From: Nitrospirota bacterium
Lineage (GTDB): Bacteria > Nitrospirota > UBA9217
Direction: 5' to 3'
Assembly (NCBI GenBank): GCA_027456925.1
Contig: DAIDTZ010000293.1
Coordinates: 1-15,907, forward strand
DNA length: 15,907 nt
Shown here piece by piece: positions 11,856-15,907 of this stretch (its first letter is position 1; the number at the start of each line of letters is the position of its first letter). The translations under genes were made by a program, and so were the position numbers. The notes beneath the pieces were generated by a model. That model was not told the origin of the DNA. It was given only the letters and a program-made list of their open reading frames with translations, and made no database searches.

Positions 11856-13637
11856 CTACTTCCTGCTGCAAAACTTCCGTATTTCGTTGAAGAGTTCCAT
11901 GGATGCGGCCTTCGGCCCGGTGTGTTCGAAGCCCCCGATGCCGAGGCGCGTACGTATCTGGCCGACTTTGACGCCGGTTGTGAACATCCGTTCGAAATAC
12001 TGTTTCGCGATCTTTTCGTGCTCTTCCTTGCGCTGGGGCGCGCCGAAAGGATTGGCGAAATAGGTATGCACGAGGCCTTTTTCGTCGGTGGTGCCTTTGG
12101 CGAGCCGGGCCGCGTTCCGGAAGGTGGCAAGGGCGTCTTCGGGGCTTGAAAAAAATTCGATTGCGCGGACGTCGTCGTTCACCTGCTCGTAGTTGTTCGC
12201 GTAGAGGAACATGTTCACGGGATATCCCTTGACGATATGGTGATACCGGGTGATCGGCATGATGAGCCGCGCATTGATTTTGTCGGGGTTCATGAAGATG
12301 CTCCGGTCGATTTCCTCGTAAGCGTACCCGGACTGCAGATCGTCGAGCCGCACAAAGGCGCCGATCTCCGTGCCGTAGCCGACCACGGTCCCGTTCTTAT
12401 CGAGCCCGATGGACCCCATGTCGTCGAAGATGATCGTCATTTCGCAGATGTACTCGTCGGCGAGATTGCGCAGCGCCTCGATGGTTTCGGACTTTCCCGC
12501 GCCGCTGTCGCCGATGATGATGACGTTGGCGGACCCTCCGTCCTTGAGCTTGATGCACACCATGGCGCCGTGGAGCGGCAGCCGGTTTCTCTTGAGCATG
12601 ACGATGTTGTGCAGGGTCAGCGCCATCTTCTTGAAGTAGCCGAAGTAATCTACTTCTTCTCTGTGCCGGACCAGCCCGACCAGCATGTTGGCGGCCTTGT
12701 CTTCATAAAAAAGAGTGTTGCTCGGGAGCGCGGAGCTCGTAAGGCCGAACAGCATGATGATGTCCGGCGATTTGTCCTCGATGTCCTCGTACGCGGCGAT
12801 CTCGAAGAGGTTGCACATCGAAAGAGCGAGCGAGGTGAAATCTTGATGGAAATAAATGAAGGCGGTCAAATCCCCGACTTTAGCGGGATAGCAGTACCAC
12901 TCACCGGGGTTCAGGGAAAGGAGGTCCTTGTTCAGTTCGGGCAGTTCTTCGAACTTGCCCTTTCTGGTGTTCATGGCAGGGTAGAGGATGACCGGCGGCT
13001 CGATGAGCGTGAGCCGGATAAAGGGAATGTTCCGGAGGTTCCCGTACTGCTCAGGGCAGTTCCACGAGACTTTCTCGAGCAGCATGCCCATGTTCGCACC
13101 CGCGGGCAACTGACGGTACACGCGGGGGTTTTCGCCGATCAGGTTCTCGCTGATGCGGCGATATACGTAGAGGACGAGGGTCTTGAACTCTTCGTTCGAC
13201 TTGATGAACTGGGCATGGTGCAGGCTGTTCTTGGCGTAGGCGGACCGCTGCGGCGCTTCAAGATAGATGAACCGCTCGAACCGTCTCCAGTAGTTGTACA
13301 GCTCCTCGATCAGTTCAAAGAGTTTTTCCTTCTCCGAAAGGAGCGGGTCGAATTCGCTGTTCATGGAGGAAATTTCCTCCGCCGTGTGGCTGGAAAGCAG
13401 CCGGAACACGTTGGTGAGATAGACCGACATCCGGCCCCGCTCCACGGAAGGGGATTTGTCCCGCAGGAACGCAAAGAGCGAACTTCCGCGCGACGCGATC
13501 CGCTCGATGAACCTCTCCACGATCTCCAGGAAAAGCTCGCTCTTGAGCAGCTTCTCCGGCGTCTCGCAGTAGATGGTGGAATAGTCGAAGATGACCTTCC
13601 CCCGGGTTATGACGTAGGGCTTTTTTACGGTTACCAC
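11856..13637 (-). CDS. HprK/PEPCK-fold P-loop protein of unknown function
   Basis: This 593-residue protein has no signal peptide or membrane segment. The first ~340 residues are not recognised. Residues ~352-480 carry the HPr-kinase-like core: LHGAMV (355-360, compare the catalytic His-Gly of HprK), the P-loop GDSGAGKSE (376-384, nearly identical to HprK's GDSGxGKSE) and IFDDMG (403-408) in place of the HprK Asp pair. The C-terminus (~455-590) looks more like PEPCK, with a GYPVNMFLYAN strand followed by a TGVKVGQIRTRLGIGGFE segment. It is nearly twice the length of HprK, and no HPr or PTS gene is nearby, so phosphorylation of HPr is not claimed. The start is GTG with GAGGAG (complement of 13646-13651) eight bases upstream. 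It follows selB by 52 bases, probably in the same transcript. A small-molecule or protein kinase/carboxykinase-like activity is plausible. Confidence 0.7.
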   Translation of the reverse strand: MVTVKKPYVITRGKVIFDYSTIYCETPEKLLKSELFLEIVERFIERIASRGSSLFAFLRDKSPSVERGRMSVYLTNVFRLLSSHTAEEISSMNSEFDPLLSEKEKLFELIEELYNYWRRFERFIYLEAPQRSAYAKNSLHHAQFIKSNEEFKTLVLYVYRRISENLIGENPRVYRQLPAGANMGMLLEKVSWNCPEQYGNLRNIPFIRLTLIEPPVILYPAMNTRKGKFEELPELNKDLLSLNPGEWYCYPAKVGDLTAFIYFHQDFTSLALSMCNLFEIAAYEDIEDKSPDIIMLFGLTSSALPSNTLFYEDKAANMLVGLVRHREEVDYFGYFKKMALTLHNIVMLKRNRLPLHGAMVCIKLKDGGSANVIIIGDSGAGKSETIEALRNLADEYICEMTIIFDDMGSIGLDKNGTVVGYGTEIGAFVRLDDLQSGYAYEEIDRSIFMNPDKINARLIMPITRYHHIVKGYPVNMFLYANNYEQVNDDVRAIEFFSSPEDALATFRNAARLAKGTTDEKGLVHTYFANPFGAPQRKEEHEKIAKQYFERMFTTGVKVGQIRTRLGIGGFEHTGPKAASMELFNEIRKFCSRK

Positions 13638-13689
13638 TTTTTGTTCTCCTCTGTACAGAAATCACTTTGCGATGATCGCGTATGAAAAG

Positions 13690-15591
13690 TCATCCCCGCA
13701 GTACTCTCTTGTCGCCGACCCGCTGCGTGAGCTTTTGCGAATCGAAGTATTCCATGATCGGAACAGCGAACTTGCGGGAGGTCTTTGCCAGGTCGCGGAA
13801 TTCTGCCATGGTGATCTCCTTTTTTCCCTCAAGAAACTTCCTGAGATCCGCCCTGACCTTTTCCACGACTTCCCGGTCGAGGTGGAGCGAGTCGTTGATC
13901 CGGACCGTGCGGCCTTCGTCGGAAAGGAGCTTGAGCAGGTCCTTTGCATCTCTTTCCGCAATGCCGAAGAGCGTGGGGAGTTCTTCCCGCACGGGCGGCT
14001 GGGTCCCGCCTTTGGTGATGGCTTCAACGATCTTGTTCTTGACCTCGTCCTGGATTGCGCCGCGGGCAGCTTTAAATCCCGGGACCTTGAGTTTCGAGCC
14101 TTCTGCTTCGATCTGTTTCTTCTTTACCAGTCCGTCGACAGTCATGTTCAGGACCTTGATGGAAAGGCGCATTTTGAGCGCGCCCTTCAATTCTTCCTTG
14201 TCAAGCCCGGGTTTGAGCGGGTTGTCCTTGTGGTACTGTTTGATCAGAGCGAGGACCCTCTGTTCGAGCGCTCCCAGATGGGATGCGTGAACGTAGAGGT
14301 TGTCCACTCGCAGCACCGTCTTCTTCTGCGCCAGGCTGGCCAGGGCTGACGTCGTTTCCTGCTTGTCGGCAGCCATGGTCCCGATGGCCTCGGGTTCTTC
14401 CATACCGGCGAGGCCTTTCCCTGCGATGAGCAGCCCGAGCTTGTCTTCGAAGCTTCCCTTTTCGAGCATGCCGAGGTTTTTGAGCGACTCCTGCATCGTC
14501 GCGTTTTTATGCCGCCTCACATGGGGGTTCAGCACCATGCCGCCGCCCAGGGTTTCCATGGGTGAATAAAAGCGCAGGATGTACCGGGCTCCGTGCTGGA
14601 CGATCACCGGCTGCTCGAGCCGTATCTGCGCGTATGCTTCCTCGCCCGGGGCGAGCGTGCTTTTTCCGAGGAGCGTGATCCTGCCGATGGCTTCCTGGGT
14701 CGTGTTGTAAAACCGCACCCGGCCGCCGGTCTTGAGCCCCCGCGGGGCCTGCTTCAGGAGGTCGAGCTTTGCGTCGAGCGTTTTGGTCGGCGCAAAGAAT
14801 CCCGCGCTCACGATCGTGTCTCCGCGGGAAAGCTGGTCCTTCTCTATCCCCTGGAGGTTGACCGCCGTACGCTGGCCTGCCACGGAGCGCGAGACAGCCT
14901 GGTTGTGGGACTGGATGCCGCGGACTTTTGTTTTGATACCCTTGGGCAGGATTTCCACTTCCTGCTCCGTACTGATCGTGCCGGAGAGCAGGGTGCCGGT
15001 GATGACGGTGCCGAACCCTTTCATGGTGAACACGCGGTCGATGGGAAGGCGCAGGATGCCGTTTGAGGATTTCGGAGCAACGTCGTCCGAAAGTTTTGCG
15101 AGCTCCTGCACGAGCATTTGCAGGTTCTCCCCTGTCTTGGAGGACACGGAAACGATGGGGGACTTTTCCAGGAAAGTGCCTTTGACGAAGTCGCGCACCT
15201 CGTCCTGCACCAGAACAAGCCAGTCCTTTTCAACCATGTCCATCTTGGTAAGGACGATGATGCCCTTTTTCACCTGGAGGAGATCGCAGATGGCAAGATG
15301 CTCGCGGGTCTGGGGCATGACGCCCTCGTCGGCCGCGATCACGAGCATCACGATGTCGATGCCTCCCACGCCGGCGAGCATGTTCTTGATGAGGCCTTCA
15401 TGGCCCGGAACGTCCACGATTCCGAGGCGGTTGCCTCCCGGAAGGTCAAGGGAAGCGAACCCGAGGTCGAGCGTGATGCCCCGTTCTTTCTCTTCCTTAA
15501 GACGGTCCGGGTCCGTGCCGGTCAATGCCTTGACGAGAGTAGATTTTCCATGATCAATATGTCCGGCTGTGCCGAGGATGATGTATTTCAT
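13690..15591 (-). CDS. selB: Selenocysteine-specific elongation factor SelB
   Basis: This 633-residue translation factor delivers selenocysteyl-tRNA(Sec) to UGA codons marked by a SECIS hairpin. The GTPase motifs are complete: GHIDHGKS (10-17, G1), RGITLDLGF (37-45, switch I), DVPGHE (60-65, G3), TKMD (115-118, G4) and SVSSKTG (148-154, G5). GITLDLGF and the early HIDHGKS distinguish SelB from EF-Tu. Beta-barrel domains II and III follow (~178-355). The remaining ~275 residues form the winged-helix repeats that bind the SECIS RNA, with normal full length. The ATG at 15591 is fixed by family alignment (MKYIILGTAGHIDHGKS). No Shine-Dalgarno sequence precedes it: the region is filled by a CAGAAGA-type 7-bp repeat. 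selA lies 57 bases upstream on the same strand. Confidence 0.95.
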   Translation of the reverse strand: MKYIILGTAGHIDHGKSTLVKALTGTDPDRLKEEKERGITLDLGFASLDLPGGNRLGIVDVPGHEGLIKNMLAGVGGIDIVMLVIAADEGVMPQTREHLAICDLLQVKKGIIVLTKMDMVEKDWLVLVQDEVRDFVKGTFLEKSPIVSVSSKTGENLQMLVQELAKLSDDVAPKSSNGILRLPIDRVFTMKGFGTVITGTLLSGTISTEQEVEILPKGIKTKVRGIQSHNQAVSRSVAGQRTAVNLQGIEKDQLSRGDTIVSAGFFAPTKTLDAKLDLLKQAPRGLKTGGRVRFYNTTQEAIGRITLLGKSTLAPGEEAYAQIRLEQPVIVQHGARYILRFYSPMETLGGGMVLNPHVRRHKNATMQESLKNLGMLEKGSFEDKLGLLIAGKGLAGMEEPEAIGTMAADKQETTSALASLAQKKTVLRVDNLYVHASHLGALEQRVLALIKQYHKDNPLKPGLDKEELKGALKMRLSIKVLNMTVDGLVKKKQIEAEGSKLKVPGFKAARGAIQDEVKNKIVEAITKGGTQPPVREELPTLFGIAERDAKDLLKLLSDEGRTVRINDSLHLDREVVEKVRADLRKFLEGKKEITMAEFRDLAKTSRKFAVPIMEYFDSQKLTQRVGDKRVLRG

Positions 15592-15595
15592 AGGT

Positions 15596-15619
15596 CAGAA
15601 GACAGAAGACAGAAGGCAG
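15596..15619. repeat. Heptanucleotide tandem repeat (CAGAAGA) before selB
   Basis: CAGAAGA occurs at 15596-15602 and 15603-15609, then CAGAAGG at 15610-15616 and a partial CAG. On the selB sense strand the array reads as CTGTCTTCTG-type repeats and ends four bases before the ATG, exactly where a ribosome binding site should be. Confidence 0.85.
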
Positions 15620-15648
15620 CAGGAAAAGCCGGAGCAAAAACAAAATTG

Positions 15649-15907
15649 CTATTCTCCAAGGCTCCTGACTCCTGACTCCTGAAGTATTTGCTTTACTCTC
15701 ACAACGATCTTTCCGATCTCCTCATCATTCAGCGTCCGCGGATCGAAGATGACCATGCTATCCTTGATGCGCGTGATGATGTGCGGCTTGCCGAGGCGGA
15801 GTAGGGACTCGATCTGATTTGCGCTCAATTGCCCGTGACGGATGCAGACGGTCTTGGTCGGGAAAATACCCGTGGGAAGAGCGCCGCCGCCGCTCTGGGA
15901 CGTGTCG
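15649..15907 (-). CDS. selA: Selenocysteine synthase SelA, C-terminal part
   Basis: The frame enters from the right edge and gives the last 85 residues, stopping at TAG 15649-15651. SelA is the PLP-dependent enzyme that converts seryl-tRNA(Sec) to selenocysteyl-tRNA(Sec) using selenophosphate. The visible part has the family's late SQSGGGALPTGIFPTKTV strand and the KPHIITRIKDSMVIFDPRTL segment (family pattern 'P.i.Ri.dg...lD.Rt'). This matches the small C-terminal domain. The PLP lysine is outside the window. The final residues QESGVRSLGE come from a TCAGGAG heptamer repeat that crosses the end of the coding region, so the tail is probably not conserved. It sits directly upstream of selB, the usual order, probably in one operon. 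Confidence 0.9.
   Translation of the reverse strand, partial: DTSQSGGGALPTGIFPTKTVCIRHGQLSANQIESLLRLGKPHIITRIKDSMVIFDPRTLNDEEIGKIVVRVKQILQESGVRSLGE
15662..15682. repeat. Heptanucleotide tandem repeat (CTCCTGA) inside the selA 3' end
   Basis: Three exact, contiguous copies of CTCCTGA run from 15662 to 15682. On the selA coding strand they read TCAGGAG x3. Seven is not a multiple of three, so the copies are read in three different frames and give a non-repetitive peptide. The array sits about 10 bases from the selA stop codon. Confidence 0.9.

Noticed and set aside
12237..13685. 482-codon plus-strand frame opposite the HprK-like gene
   Set aside because: Long antisense frames are expected opposite GC-rich genes. 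The minus strand carries the P-loop core and a good ribosome binding site.
1..15907. CRISPR array, insertion sequence, prophage, tRNA or rRNA
   Set aside because: No spaced direct repeats, transposase or integrase motifs, terminal inverted repeats or RNA-gene signatures were seen. The 7-bp tandem repeats are contiguous and not CRISPR-like.

Overview
The window is a gene-dense, moderately GC-rich bacterial chromosome segment. It has AGGAGG-type ribosome binding sites, GTG as well as ATG starts, sigma70-like and sigma54-like promoters, a PocR/GGDEF/HD-GYP signalling set and a selA-selB pair. These traits fit an environmental Gram-negative anaerobe of the Desulfobacterota/Nitrospirota type. That placement is an inference from gene content; no marker gene in the window settles it. 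No rRNA, tRNA, CRISPR array, transposase or integrase was seen.

Layout. Bases 1-183 (+) carry the last 60 residues of a protein ending in a PEP-utilising-enzyme swivel-type domain. A 334-bp gap with several hairpins follows. Bases 518-1513 (+) encode an RpoS-like group 2 sigma factor. It converges on a small Met-rich YtkA/FixH-like lipoprotein (1616-2014, -), with a strong hairpin between them and a near-perfect sigma54 promoter in front of the lipoprotein gene. Bases 2171-4159 (-) encode a KefB/KefC-type cation:proton antiporter with RCK domains. A long, visibly AT-rich gap (4160-4850) carries a consensus-like sigma70 promoter far upstream of the next operon.

Bases 4851-10127 (+) form a tight four-gene operon with 1-bp, overlapping and overlapping junctions: a PocR-GAF-GAF-GGDEF diguanylate cyclase, a STAND/AAA ATPase fused to an RsbW/SpoIIAB-like ATPase domain, a STAS anti-anti-sigma-like protein, and a GAF-HD-GYP phosphodiesterase. 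It therefore places c-di-GMP synthesis and breakdown around a partner-switching pair. Both members of that pair lack signature residues: the G1-box Asp of the kinase and the phospho-acceptor Ser of the STAS protein. This is the most interesting system in the window.

Bases 10365-15907 run on the minus strand, in transcription order: selA (3' end only), selB, an HprK/PEPCK-fold P-loop protein of unknown role, and, after a 252-bp gap, an MFS exporter. Two different 7-bp tandem repeats sit at the selA-selB junction. One encodes part of the SelA C-terminus and the other occupies the selB ribosome-binding region.
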